Position numbers and translations under genes: made by a program. This document shows, one piece after another, positions 1 through 9,700 of a DNA stretch of 64,000 bases (within the stretch, counting starts at the first letter, position 1; each line of letters opens with the position of its first letter). A model generated the notes under the pieces. The model saw nothing but the letters and a program-made list of their open reading frames with translations. It had not been told where the DNA came from and did not search any database. The DNA lies in NCBI GenBank assembly GCA_017459445.1, contig JAFUDJ010000011.1, forward strand, positions 47,562-111,561, in the 5' to 3' direction. Origin of the DNA: Prevotella sp. GTDB taxonomy: Bacteria > Bacteroidota > Bacteroidia > Bacteroidales > Bacteroidaceae.

Positions 1-668
1 ATCTCGTCCAGCAGCTCCTTGGCGGCCAGAAAGGCGTCAAGGCTGGCATGGGCGTTGACGGTGCCTTGGAGGAAAGCCTGCGGGAACCGCTCGGTAGCAC
101 CAAAGCCGTAGAAGTCACTCTCCACAATGATGTAGTCAGGCTTCAGCGGATTGGCCAGAAGCATACCCTCCAGCGTTGCAAAGCCCATGGTCGGCGCCTC
201 TATCCGGTTGAAAACAGTATAATGGTTATAGAGGATGATACCCTCACACTTATTCTCCTTGTTCCATATCTCAATAGGAATGATGATGCAACCACTGAGT
301 GTGACGGGGTTGCCATAGGGGTCGGTGGAAGTGTACACATAGTTAAGCCGCTTGCCATCGCGGTCGAAGTGGAGGTCTACGGGCAGTCCGTCGACATCGG
401 CCTCAAAGCTCAGCACATCGTCCAGCTCTTCATAAATCATGCTTTCATAGCCGATACTCATCTCCTCAAACTCTGCATCCACCGCTTCCAGCTTCTTGTT
501 GTCATACGTTGTGACGGTCAGCGAGCCGTCATCGTTGAAGTCGATGGCACTGAGCTGTGATGAGGTATAAACCTTGACGGAACCGTCTGCCAAAGTAATC
601 TTGACGGTCTTGGCCTGGGCTGTCATGCAAGCCACAAAGGCCAAAAGGGCAAATAACAGTTTCTTCAT
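1..668 (-). CDS. Secreted alpha/beta hydrolase paralogue, 3' end outside window
   Basis: The minus-strand frame is open from an ATG at 668 to the left edge, so the C-terminus is missing. It starts with a signal peptide (MKKLLFALLAFVACMTAQA). Around residues 120-215 it contains NYVYTSTDPYGNPVTLSG, GIILYNHYTVF and DYIIVESDFYGFG, closely matching the same stretches of the hydrolase at 1051-2673, so the two are tandem paralogues. The serine nucleophile region lies beyond the edge. It is probably an exported lipase- or peptidase-like enzyme; the substrate is unknown. It follows the gene at 675-1028 by 6 bases and is probably cotranscribed with it. Confidence 0.75.
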   Translation of the reverse strand, partial: MKKLLFALLAFVACMTAQAKTVKITLADGSVKVYTSSQLSAIDFNDDGSLTVTTYDNKKLEAVDAEFEEMSIGYESMIYEELDDVLSFEADVDGLPVDLHFDRDGKRLNYVYTSTDPYGNPVTLSGCIIIPIEIWNKENKCEGIILYNHYTVFNRIEAPTMGFATLEGMLLANPLKPDYIIVESDFYGFGATERFPQAFLQGTVNAHASLDAFLAAKELLDE

Positions 669-674
669 GGCTGC

Positions 675-1028
675 TTACTTTTTAACTTTACGAACACGCT
701 GACCCTCTCGCTTGATGTACACACCGCCCGCTGCGGGCTGAGCCTGCAAACGGCGACCGTCCACAGTATACCAACGGGCTGCGGCGCCATTGGAATCCTG
801 CTTATCCTTGACGGTCTTGATGCCTGTAGGAATGTTACGACGGACAACAAAGTCTGTTACATTCTCATCCTTCGTCTCATCCGAGTAAATCACTGAAACC
901 TTCTCGCGGTCAAAGGTAATACGCTTAACCTGTTTTCCATTTTGTGCCACGGCAATACGCTGGCCTTGGGCACACAAGCCACCACACGTTAAGAAAGTGG
1001 CTAACATAAAGAAATAAGTCTGTCGCAT
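675..1028 (-). CDS. Small secreted protein with C-terminal WYTxDGRRL...GVYI tail
   Basis: A 117-residue protein with an N-terminal signal peptide (about residues 1-21, ending at GLCAQ). A short beta-rich middle follows, then a tail from about residue 86 reading WYTVDGRRLQAQP...GVYI...GQRVRKVKK. The 3671-residue protein at 3734-14749 ends in a similar tail (WYTISGMKLQ...GVYIFNGKKVVVR). Such tails are common at the ends of secreted Prevotella proteins and resemble type IX secretion/sorting tails; that role is inferred here. The gene sits between two hydrolase paralogues with gaps of 22 and 6 bases, which suggests one operon. No enzymatic motif is visible. Confidence 0.7.
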   Translation of the reverse strand: MRQTYFFMLATFLTCGGLCAQGQRIAVAQNGKQVKRITFDREKVSVIYSDETKDENVTDFVVRRNIPTGIKTVKDKQDSNGAAARWYTVDGRRLQAQPAAGGVYIKREGQRVRKVKK

Positions 1029-1050
1029 AAGTTATGTGTTATTTGATGAA

Positions 1051-2673
1051 TTAATAGTTTGCCCTCATCCATGCGATAATTCTGAGGAAAAAGGTAAGGG
1101 CCGATGTCTCATGGTTGCTGAACCCGGCTTCCTTTGTCACTTCCGAGCTGTACTCGCCGACAAACTCCTCAGTCTTGACACCATGGTCCTTCAGAAACTG
1201 GCTCATGGCATAGAAGTTTTCCACAGGCACCACGTCGTCTTTCGTATCGTGGAAGAGCATCACGTCGAAGTCGCTGCGGGGTGTCCACCCGCTGGTAAGC
1301 GCATCCTCGCTGAAGGCGGCCTTGAACCGGAGCGACAAGGGACTGCTGGCATCAAGGACGGCCTCGGTGCAGATGTCGCTCGTCTTCCTGGTCTTAATCA
1401 GTTCCTCGTCAAGGGCCTTGCGCTTGTTCTTCTTGCTAAGGAACCACTCGTCGAAGTGCTCGGCAACGTCACCTTTCAGATAGTCGTGGATGTCGTAACC
1501 CAGACGGAAGAAGTGGTTGTAGGCATAGAGCACGTTGCAGACGGTGCTGGGCATCTCGGTGGTGCCGGTGGCGATGGCATCGTACATCGAGTTGATGTCA
1601 TAGGGGCCGTCGCCGACGAAGGCTCGTTTCACCTTGATTTCAGGATGACGTTCGGAAATCTCGCGCAACACGCTCATCGTGGTCTGACCACCCTCTGAGT
1701 AGCCTGCAATGACAAAGTCGTCGTTCTTCTTGACATTCAGGTCTTCTATCAACCGCTTGGCAGCGAGGTAGGCATCAAGCGAAGCGCGTCCGTTGGCCCG
1801 TGAGATACAATAGGCCTGCGGCTCTTTCTCCGTGATGCCAAAGCCGTAGTAGTCGGGGGCTACGACGATGAAGTCGGTGAGGGCTGCGCCGGACGGGAAC
1901 TCGATGGCTCCACGCGAGGGTGCCTGCGTGGTTTCGTAGATAGTGAAATGGTTATAGAGCAGGATGCCGTTGAAGGGCTTGTCTTCCTCTATCAGCTTCT
2001 TATTGACCGAGATGACGCCGCTCAGTGTGCAGGGATTGCCGTAGGGGTCCACAGAGGGGTAGTTGAACACGTAGTTCATCAGGTCTGGCAGTATCTCCAC
2101 CGGGATGCTGCCAGTGATGCAGGCCTGGGGGAGCGTAGACTTCGCCATCCAGTCCTGAATCAAGTCGTCCTCAGCGCTTCCAGCCTTGGTCAGCGTCCCC
2201 TCATGGGAGCCATTGCTGAAAGCGACACTGCCCTGCCCACAGTTCATGTCAATCTGACCAATATCGACGAAGTCGCTGTGGTTGCCATCACTGCGTGTAC
2301 GAGCCGTCTTGATGGTCGTGTTTGTATTCGGGTCTGTCAGGATGACATGCCCATCGGCTGTCACCTGCCATGTGAACGGCGCATCCGCCGGACCGCCGTA
2401 CACCTCCAGCGGCTCGTTGAATTCGTCGTCAAACACGGCCAGCGCGACATAGCCCGTATGGTCGGCCTTGGCCTCCACGGCTATCAAGGCGTGGTTGAAG
2501 GGCTTGCCCGCCTCCGTCACGTCCTCATAGGCGAATGTCTCGTACCACAGGCCGACGAGGCTCTTTTCCATCTCCTGTTGACTCGGGGTTACGGGGTCGT
2601 CGTGGCTGTTCGAGCAACCCGTCATGCCCAGCATGAGCGCTACGGCTGCCACCATGGCCAAAATCTTTTTCAT
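1051..2673 (-). CDS. Lipoprotein alpha/beta hydrolase (secretory lipase-like)
   Basis: A 540-residue protein starting with a lipoprotein signal (lipobox LGMTGC, mature Cys20), so it is probably anchored in the envelope. Residues about 38-170 form a lipocalin-like N-terminal domain. The rest is an alpha/beta hydrolase: nucleophile elbow GYSEGGQ near residue 322, acid residue in FHDTKDDVVP near 473, and a candidate catalytic histidine in SNHETSA near 519. The arrangement resembles secretory lipases/prolyl-peptidase-like esterases, but the substrate cannot be told. The 5' leader carries two hairpins (2722-2752 and 2792-2845), shared with the gene at 20035-20184. It is paralogous to the truncated gene at 1-668. 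Confidence 0.8.
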   Translation of the reverse strand: MKKILAMVAAVALMLGMTGCSNSHDDPVTPSQQEMEKSLVGLWYETFAYEDVTEAGKPFNHALIAVEAKADHTGYVALAVFDDEFNEPLEVYGGPADAPFTWQVTADGHVILTDPNTNTTIKTARTRSDGNHSDFVDIGQIDMNCGQGSVAFSNGSHEGTLTKAGSAEDDLIQDWMAKSTLPQACITGSIPVEILPDLMNYVFNYPSVDPYGNPCTLSGVISVNKKLIEEDKPFNGILLYNHFTIYETTQAPSRGAIEFPSGAALTDFIVVAPDYYGFGITEKEPQAYCISRANGRASLDAYLAAKRLIEDLNVKKNDDFVIAGYSEGGQTTMSVLREISERHPEIKVKRAFVGDGPYDINSMYDAIATGTTEMPSTVCNVLYAYNHFFRLGYDIHDYLKGDVAEHFDEWFLSKKNKRKALDEELIKTRKTSDICTEAVLDASSPLSLRFKAAFSEDALTSGWTPRSDFDVMLFHDTKDDVVPVENFYAMSQFLKDHGVKTEEFVGEYSSEVTKEAGFSNHETSALTFFLRIIAWMRANY

Positions 2674-2721
2674 TGTTACTTGTTTTTAATTGTTATACCA
2701 TTGTTTCTTCTTTCGCTTTGT

Positions 2722-2752
2722 GACGGCAGCGGGAGTCGAACCCGCTACCGCC
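2722..2752 (-). promoter_or_regulatory. tRNA-minihelix-like leader hairpin, copy 1
   Basis: Read on the minus strand this is a 12-bp stem closed by the 7-base loop TTCGACT. The 12 pairs split as 7 + 5, the size of a tRNA acceptor stem plus T stem, and the loop is a canonical T-loop. An A follows where the discriminator would be, but no CCA and no D or anticodon arm is present. It lies 49 bases upstream of the ATG at 2673. A diverged copy sits at 20231-20261, 47 bases upstream of another secreted-type gene. It is probably an RNA element of the leader; its function is unknown. Confidence 0.55.
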
Positions 2753-2791
2753 TGTGTTATCCTGTTGCAATCTTCTTTCCTTTCTCTTTGT

Positions 2792-2845
2792 CTAAGGAGT
2801 TTAGGAGGATAGGAGTTTTTACTCCTTTACTCCCTTACTCCTTAG
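2792..2845 (-). repeat. Leader hairpin R1, copy 1 (CTAAGGAGT...ACTCCTTAG)
   Basis: A diverged copy of an inverted repeat with arms CTAAGGAGT and ACTCCTTAG, internally built of AGGAGT-like and ACTCC-like words. Closer copies are at 14813-14873, 16078-16139 and 20285-20345. This one lies between the lipoprotein gene at 2851-3624 and the hydrolase gene. It could terminate the former or form part of the leader of the latter. There is no long U tract on the minus strand. Confidence 0.6.
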
Positions 2846-2850
2846 AGGTT

Positions 2851-3624
2851 CTACCTGCTCACGGCATTGGGGAAGGTGTACAACTTGCCGGTGGCGGCAT
2901 CGTAGTACTTCAGCGTCACGGCCTCGCCCCTCTCGCGCAGGAACACGATGAGGTCGCCGTTCAATGACCAGTCGCCCACGCCACGGCACTCGTCGCCCAC
3001 GAAGGCAGCGACGATGTTGCCCTTGGCAAACGTGAGACCGGCTCTGGCAAGGATGGCGGCAACGTCAATGGTTGTCGTCACTGGGTACTTCGCCGAGCCG
3101 TAGGTGAACTCAGGGATGAACGCCTCGTCGAAGCCCGTCGTCACGTCCGAGTTCAGGCTGATGTCGTCCGTCAGCGTGAAGATGTGCTGCAGCGTCTGGC
3201 TGTAGTACTGCAACGTCATGTGCAATGTTTCCGAGCCCGTCTCGTTGCCGTAGGCCTTCATCAGGAACTTGCCGCTGGCCGTCTGCTCGCTGCCCACGAT
3301 GCTGGCGGGTGCAGCCAGTGCGCGTATCTCGCCGTTCACAAAGAGCGCCATCAGGTCGCCCGCAGAGGCATAGGGCAGTAGCGTCTCCTCTATCTGTACC
3401 TTCAGGATGGTCCAGTTCTCATAGAGTGAGGCGTCAGGCTCCGTCCAGCTGGGGCGTTCCTGGTTGTTGCTCCAGTCAATCTGCCACGCGGGGGCCTCGC
3501 TCTGCGAGGTCTCCGTGTAGGCAGCATTGGTGTTGCTGTTGTTGTCGTTGTCGTCGCTGCTGCTACTGCAAGCCCCGAACAAAAGGCCTGCCAGCAGGAC
3601 GGTTATTAACTTGATTCTTTTCAT
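2851..3624 (-). CDS. Lipoprotein with two copies of a domain related to the giant protein C-terminus
   Basis: The true start is taken as the ATG at 3624, giving MKRIKLITVLLAGLLFGACSS, a clear lipoprotein signal (lipobox FGAC). A longer frame to 3777 only reads through a tandem repeat. The 257-residue product has a low-complexity SSSDDNDNNSN linker, then two similar beta-rich units of the form GDLMALFVNGEIRAL and GNIVAAFVGDECRGVG. The second ends in VTLKYYDAATGKLYTF. Near residues 3200-3270 the giant protein has the related DIVGVFDDQNECHGFAN. The gene lies 110 bases downstream of the giant gene, so it is probably a surface partner of that protein. No function is known. Confidence 0.75.
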   Translation of the reverse strand: MKRIKLITVLLAGLLFGACSSSSDDNDNNSNTNAAYTETSQSEAPAWQIDWSNNQERPSWTEPDASLYENWTILKVQIEETLLPYASAGDLMALFVNGEIRALAAPASIVGSEQTASGKFLMKAYGNETGSETLHMTLQYYSQTLQHIFTLTDDISLNSDVTTGFDEAFIPEFTYGSAKYPVTTTIDVAAILARAGLTFAKGNIVAAFVGDECRGVGDWSLNGDLIVFLRERGEAVTLKYYDAATGKLYTFPNAVSR

Positions 3625-3630
3625 AATCTT

Positions 3631-3733
3631 TTTCGATATTTCGTTATTTCGATATTTCGAGGTTTCGAGGCTCCGAAGCTCCAAGGTTTCGAAGTTTCGA
3701 GGCTTCGAAGTTTCGAGGCTTCGAGGCTCCGCC
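3631..3733. repeat. Period-8 tandem array, consensus TTTCGAGG/TTTCGATA (about 12-13 units)
   Basis: Successive 8-base words (TTTCGATA, TTTCGTTA, TTTCGAGG, CTTCGAAG and similar) run without breaks from just upstream of the lipoprotein start to the stop codon of the giant gene at 3734. The same degenerate octamer family occurs at 28565-28628 and 38691-38840. Confidence 0.85.
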
Positions 3734-6700
3734 TCACCTAACCACGACCTTCTTTCCGTTGAAGATATATACTCCACTCTGCGTCGGGCGCTTCTGCAGC
3801 TTCATGCCACTGATGGTGTACCACTGGCCGTCTGCATAGTCAGCGCGGACGAAGTTGATGGCCGTCGGCTCGTCGGGACTGCCGATGACGGCATTGGTCT
3901 GGAAGGTCATCACCTCACCCGTAGCGGCAACGATTTCGCCGTCGCGCTCGATGGCGAACCAGATGCCCTGCTTGGCGTCGCCGGCAATGCTGAGGTAGAG
4001 AGGCTCCTGACTCTCAGCGGCAGATTGCATCGCCACACTTTGACCATCGGCCAAAGAACCGCTGAGCACGGTAGCCATGCCAACGGCATCTCCGTTGCTG
4101 TAAGCGATGAGCACATCACCGTCCTCGACATCGAAGCCCTTAACGGTGGCGCTGACGCTCATCGTGCTGGGCGACATAACCGGGGCAGCGGCGCGAGTGA
4201 TGCTGGTGTTCCAGTCCTCACGGAAGTTGCTGCTCATGTCGTAGTACGGATAGGTGAACGAGGTCTCGGCTTCGCCCTTGCGCAGCATCATGTAACCCTC
4301 GCCGGGCTTCATGTACTGCAAGCTGCCGCGCCAGCGTCCGGTGTTGCCCGACTTGGTGAAGTAGGCAAACTCCGTGTGACTCTTAATCACGTCGCCTTGC
4401 TCGGCCTGGTCGTAGTAGTCGCTCAGTGCCGTCTCCACGGTCAGGTTGGTCATCGGCGTGTAGCCGATGGCGTTCCAGCCCTTCTTGACCTCGATGGTGC
4501 GGTCGTCCAGCTCCTTGACGACGGTGCCGCTAATCGGCAGGGTGCAATCCTTCTGCACCTTGATGGCATACGACTTCTGCGGCGAGATGGTCACGCCGTC
4601 GGTGTTGCCCGTGGCAATCCACTGCTTCTGTGCTGCCTCGTAGCTCATCGTCAGTTTGCTGTTCAGCTCAGTTAGGATGTCGCCGTCGCTCCAGCGCATG
4701 CTGCCCAGCAGCTTGTTCACGTCGCTGAGCTGCTTGCTCTTCAGATTGAACGATACCCAGTTCCAGCCCTTCTGCAACTTGAAGTTCTGGACGAAGTCCT
4801 CGCCGCCGTCGAAGCGCACGGGCTGGTTGGTACCCAGCATGGCATCCTTCTGGAACGTGATGGTCGGAGATTGCAATTCCCCTCCAACAGCAGGTGTCAG
4901 CACAATCTCACGACCCGTGCTGTACTGCCACAGGCGGAACTTCAGCTCGCGGCCGCTGGCCTGGCTGTCATAGACGGTCAGGTACAGTCCCGTCTCCGTC
5001 GACTGCGTGTCGTGCGTGATGTTGGCAAAGCCGTGGCACTCGTTCTGGTCGTCGAACACACCCACGATGTCGCGCGGGTCGCTGTCCAGCTCGTCATAGA
5101 GGTACACCTGTCCGCTGATGTTCATCGAGTTCGCCAGGAATTCGCTGTTCACGTGGTCGGCCCACTCAGGCTGCTCGCCCTCCACCGTCAGGTTCAGGTA
5201 GAACGGCTCGGTGATGCCTTCCTCGTCGGTCAGGTAGATAATCTCGTTGTACGTACCGATATTCAGGTCCTTGCTCACCGTGGCGGTGACGTAGTCCAGA
5301 CTCTGCGGAGCCACCACGTCGCTGTACTTGTTGAGTGTCAGCCAGCGCGGGCAGTTCTCGATGGTGTAGGTGTGGCTCTGGGCGCCGTTGTTGTAGAACG
5401 ATAGTGTGCAGTTCTCACCGCTGCCATACCTGACGGTGGCGTCCAGACGATTGATGAGCCACTGCAGACTGCTGTTCGTCACGTAGTAGCAAGCCGTCTG
5501 CGGCGAAGCCATCGTGTTGCCGTTCAGGTCCTCGACGTCGCGCAGCGTCACGTAAAGGTTGCGGTGGTTCAGCTTCGCGTTAGGCTCGTCAAGTTCCACC
5601 AGCACCTGGTTGCCGCGTCCTATGAACGAGAACTTCAGGTTCGTCACCTCCTCGTAAGGCACCACCGGGGCAGCGTCCTTCCTGTCAAGGCGTGCCAGGA
5701 TTTCGTCCTCGTCATCGACGAACACGTAGTCGCGCACCAGGGTGTCGGTGGGCTTCTTCGTCTCCGGGTCGAGTTCGTAGCGGGGCTTGCCCTGGTCGTC
5801 CAAGTAGAGCTTCTTGCTGTAGACGTAGGGCACCAGCTCGATGCTGTTGTCCTTCTGACGCTCCTGGCGGTCGAACGACAGGTAGGTCAGCAGACCGGCC
5901 TCGTCGCCGTTGGGGCTCTTCGAGGCGTAGGTGCTGATGAGCTGCTGCGGCAGAGCCTGAGCGAAGAACATCAGTTCGTCCACGTTACCCTTCAGCGGGG
6001 TCAGACCGTCTTGATTCAACAAGGTGTCCTTCTCGTTGATGATGTCGTAGCGGCTGGCACCGATGAGCGGATAGCCGCCGCTGATGCCGCCCAGCGTGTC
6101 GGTCTCGAAGGTCGTCACGAGTTCCTTGTCCATATAGATGTTGGCCACACTGCGTCCTCGGTTCACGGTCATGGCGTAGTTATGCCACTTGCCGTCGCTC
6201 CAGTTGCCCGGCACCTCTTGGGCAAATCCGTTTGAGCGGTACACCAGCTTGTCGGCCTCGAATCCGATGTGGAACTGGTTCACGGCACCATTGTCCGCTC
6301 TCAGGCCGCGACCGTTGGAGAGCAGCGTACCGCGTCCCTCGGTGTCGGTCTTGAACCAGAACATCAGCGTGTAGTCCTGCTCGGCGGTACGGCTGATGGC
6401 GGTCTTGTCGAGCTGCACGCCCTTGTCGGCCTTCTCCACTTTCAGCGACAGACCCTGCGGGATGGCCCACGCGGCGTTCATCAGCTTGGCGTTGGCACCC
6501 TGGGTGTAGTCTGTCACATAGTCGCCCGAACCTTCATTCATCGGGTAGTAGTCTACGAGGTCCTTCTCGTAGCCCGTCAGGTGATGTCCACCGTAGGTCG
6601 AGCCGATGAGTCCGCCGTCCATGGCAGCATACCACAGGCGGGCCTCCATCATGCGACCCTCATAGAAGGTACTCTTCGAGCGGTCTTGCTCGTTGGTGCG

Positions 6701-9700
6701 TCCGAAGATGAGAGGACCAGAACCGGTGTACAGGCCGTTCATCTTCTTGCGGCCTATCTCCACGCCGCCCTTGAAGAAGGTCAGCGTGCTGTCCTGCTGG
6801 TTGATGCTTACAGCCACCTGGCGGAAGGCGTTGCGACCAATGACCGAGTCACTGACGAACTCCTCGTCGTTCACGATGGCCTTCAGCTTGAAGTCAGAGG
6901 TCAGCCACAGCTGCAGCTTCTGGCCGTTCGTGCCGTGCGAGAAGATGGGCATGTCGCGGCCCGTCTCGGTGGGCTTCACCATCAGGTCGATGGTCAGGTT
7001 CTTGCCGCTGAAGTTACGCTTGGCCTCGCTCTCCACGCTGGCCGTCGTGCCGTTGAACTGCACGCTCACCATCTCCGACAGCGAGCTGTTGTTCGTCTCG
7101 CCCTTCACCTCGAAGTTGGTGATGGCGCTCAGATAGTTGTATTCAATGTCCTCAGAGAAGTTGAACACGATGTCGTCGCCGGCGGTCAGCAGGCCGCTCT
7201 TCGGTTCGGGCGTGCCGAACAGTTGCGGACGGCGCGTGTCCTTGATGCCGCTGATGATTCGCGACGGCGTGGTCAGGAAGTCACTGCCGTTGCGACAGCA
7301 CAGCACAGCGCGCAGGTCGTAGGTGCGCTCTATCACCCAACCCTCGCCGTAGAACTCGGTGACGATGTTGCCGTTCTCGGGAATCAGCTTGCGCACGCCG
7401 TTGGCCAGGGCCATCAGCGAGTCGCTGGCGTAGAACGAGCAGACGTTGGTCCATGCGTCGTCGCCGCGCTGGCTCTCCTTGTACTGCAGCTCGATGTGGT
7501 CGAAGTTGTGCTGGTGGCGGTCGAAGCCGTTGATGACAACGGGTATGTACCAGCCGCGCTTAGCGTCTTGCTGGGCGTTGGTGTTCAGCACCCACTTGTC
7601 GCCAGGCGTCTGTATGTTGACGCCGCCGGCCTCGTGCAGGAAGTGTACGTCGAACGACACAAGCTCCTTGGTGTTGACAGCGTCGGTGGGCGACATCACG
7701 CCGATGGTCAGGCCCTCATAGTCGAAGCCCTGGCCGGCGCGTACCTCCATGGTCAGTACGGTGGGCAAGCCAGGCACCACCGAGACGCTCATGCCGCCGG
7801 TGGTCAGCGTCTGTCCGTTGACACTGATCTTGGCGCCCTGCGGATTCGCCTGGTCAAGCGAGAACAGCTGCAGCACCGTCAGGCCCTCGGTGGCCTCGGG
7901 CTTCTCGCTCTCGTTGCTCAGGATGATGGTGAACTTGGCAGCGTCGTTTATCGACACGCCGCTCACGCTCTGCTTGTCAAGGGTGATCTTCGGGTTCACA
8001 ATCTTCAGCGTGCGGGCATCCAGCTCGGAGCCCTCGTTATAGAACTGGGTCACGCGCTGGTCCTCCCACGGGTTCTGTGTGGAGCCGCCACGGGTGCGGT
8101 AGACGAAGCTGCGCGGACCATCTACCTGAATCTGGTTGCCGCTCAACCGGCCGCTCAGCCTGTTGAGCACCACTCCCGACATGTCGTAGAAGTTGCCGTT
8201 GGTGAAGATGTTGGTCACGTCATGACTCTTATTAGGCTCGGTGTTGGCGGGCTTCACGCGGTAGACGTCTACGTTCAGGTGGCTCTGCGGGTCGCAGGCC
8301 AGGGTGAACGACTCCGTGCGGTTGTACGACTTGCCCTCACCACGGGTGCCCATCGTCTGCATGGACACCACGGGCAAGATAGACCACTTGAGCAGCATGC
8401 CGCCGAACTCAATCGTCGACGATGCCTTATTCGCTGCATTTTCATTTATCCAATCATTCTTATTGGTCTTAATTGACGGGTTCATGCTCAACTTTTTTGT
8501 CAGGCTTGCCACCCAGACAGCGACGAACTTGGAAGCCAGTGAGACGGCTGCCATCCAGGAGCCGCTTGCGGCTGCCGTCTCGAAATAGTCGGGCTGCACG
8601 CCGAAGGGGAAGTACTGCATGGTGGTCTCCGAGAAGCCCGCATCGTAGGTCTCGCTGTAGTTCACGCCTGCGGCACCGGCCACGTCGTAGTTGTTCACCA
8701 AGTCGGTGGCGCTCAGCTTCTCATGCTCGTTCTGGGTAATCATCTTAGCCCAGGCATAGATGATCATGCACTTCTCTAACACCTCGTCGGTGAAGTCGCT
8801 CTCCTTCTTGCCGTCGGGCAGCACCACTAAGTAGTTGATGCCGTCCTCGGCCACTTCAATTTCGGTGTTGTAGGCGTGACCGGGTATTATCTTGGTGTTG
8901 GCCGTGCCAAACCATTCGTCGTCTTCATTGCGCAGCGACAGATAGACGGGCTTTTTCGTCTTGTTGGCCAGGGTCTGAGCGTCGGCCTTCGAGCCGATGA
9001 ACATCAGGTTAAGTATCTCCTTGGCCTTGGCGGGGATGATCTGCTGCATGATCTGCTTCTGCGAGTAGATGAAGTTCGACTGCAGCTTCGGGCCGTAGCC
9101 CAGCGACAGGTCGCGCACAAGGTGGAACTTCTGTAGCTTGCCGTCCTTGTCAGGGGAATAGCCCTCGGCTATCTCCACCAGGTCGCCATACTGTGCATAC
9201 TGGGCCAGTATGCCCTCCGTGTTACTCTGACCAATGCTCAGCTGGCTCTTGATCTCGTTGTACATCGAGTCGGTCAGGGCGCGGATGGTGCTCATGGGCG
9301 TCACCGTGACGTTCTGCACCGTGCCGATGTAGAGGTCGGCGTCGGCACCCACCATCGTCGGGTCGCTGCTGGTGCTCACCGCGTTGTTGAGTACCATGGT
9401 GTAGGTGTAGGCCTTATTGCCCACCATGTTGAACACGAGGTCCGTCAGCGACGTGGTTGAATTGTCCGAGCTGTTCAGGTAGCCGGCGGTAGAGCCGTTG
9501 CCCGTGACAGTGGCCACCGTGCCAAAGTAGGTAGACGACTGCTGGCCACCCGTGACGCTGATGATCGGGCCGGCCGACAGCGAGAGGTTCATCATGTAGG
9601 AGTTGCTGATGGTGGCACCCCTGGCCAGCGTGGCCGAGCTGTAGCCACCCGGCGGGTCGCGCAGGATGTCCATCAAGATGGGCTGGCCATCGGCCAGCAC

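Noticed and set aside
2722-2752. Complete tRNA gene
   Set aside because: Only the acceptor/T-arm part is present; D-arm, anticodon arm and CCA are absent, as in the copy at 20231.
3624-3777. N-terminal extension of the lipoprotein at 2851-3624
   Set aside because: Residues come from the octamer array; the signal peptide requires the Met at 3624.
6269-8476. 735-codon plus-strand frame opposite the giant gene
   Set aside because: It is antisense to a continuous 3671-codon gene with recognisable domains, is rich in His/Val/Ala/Gly from complementing G/C-ending codons, and has no start signal or motif.
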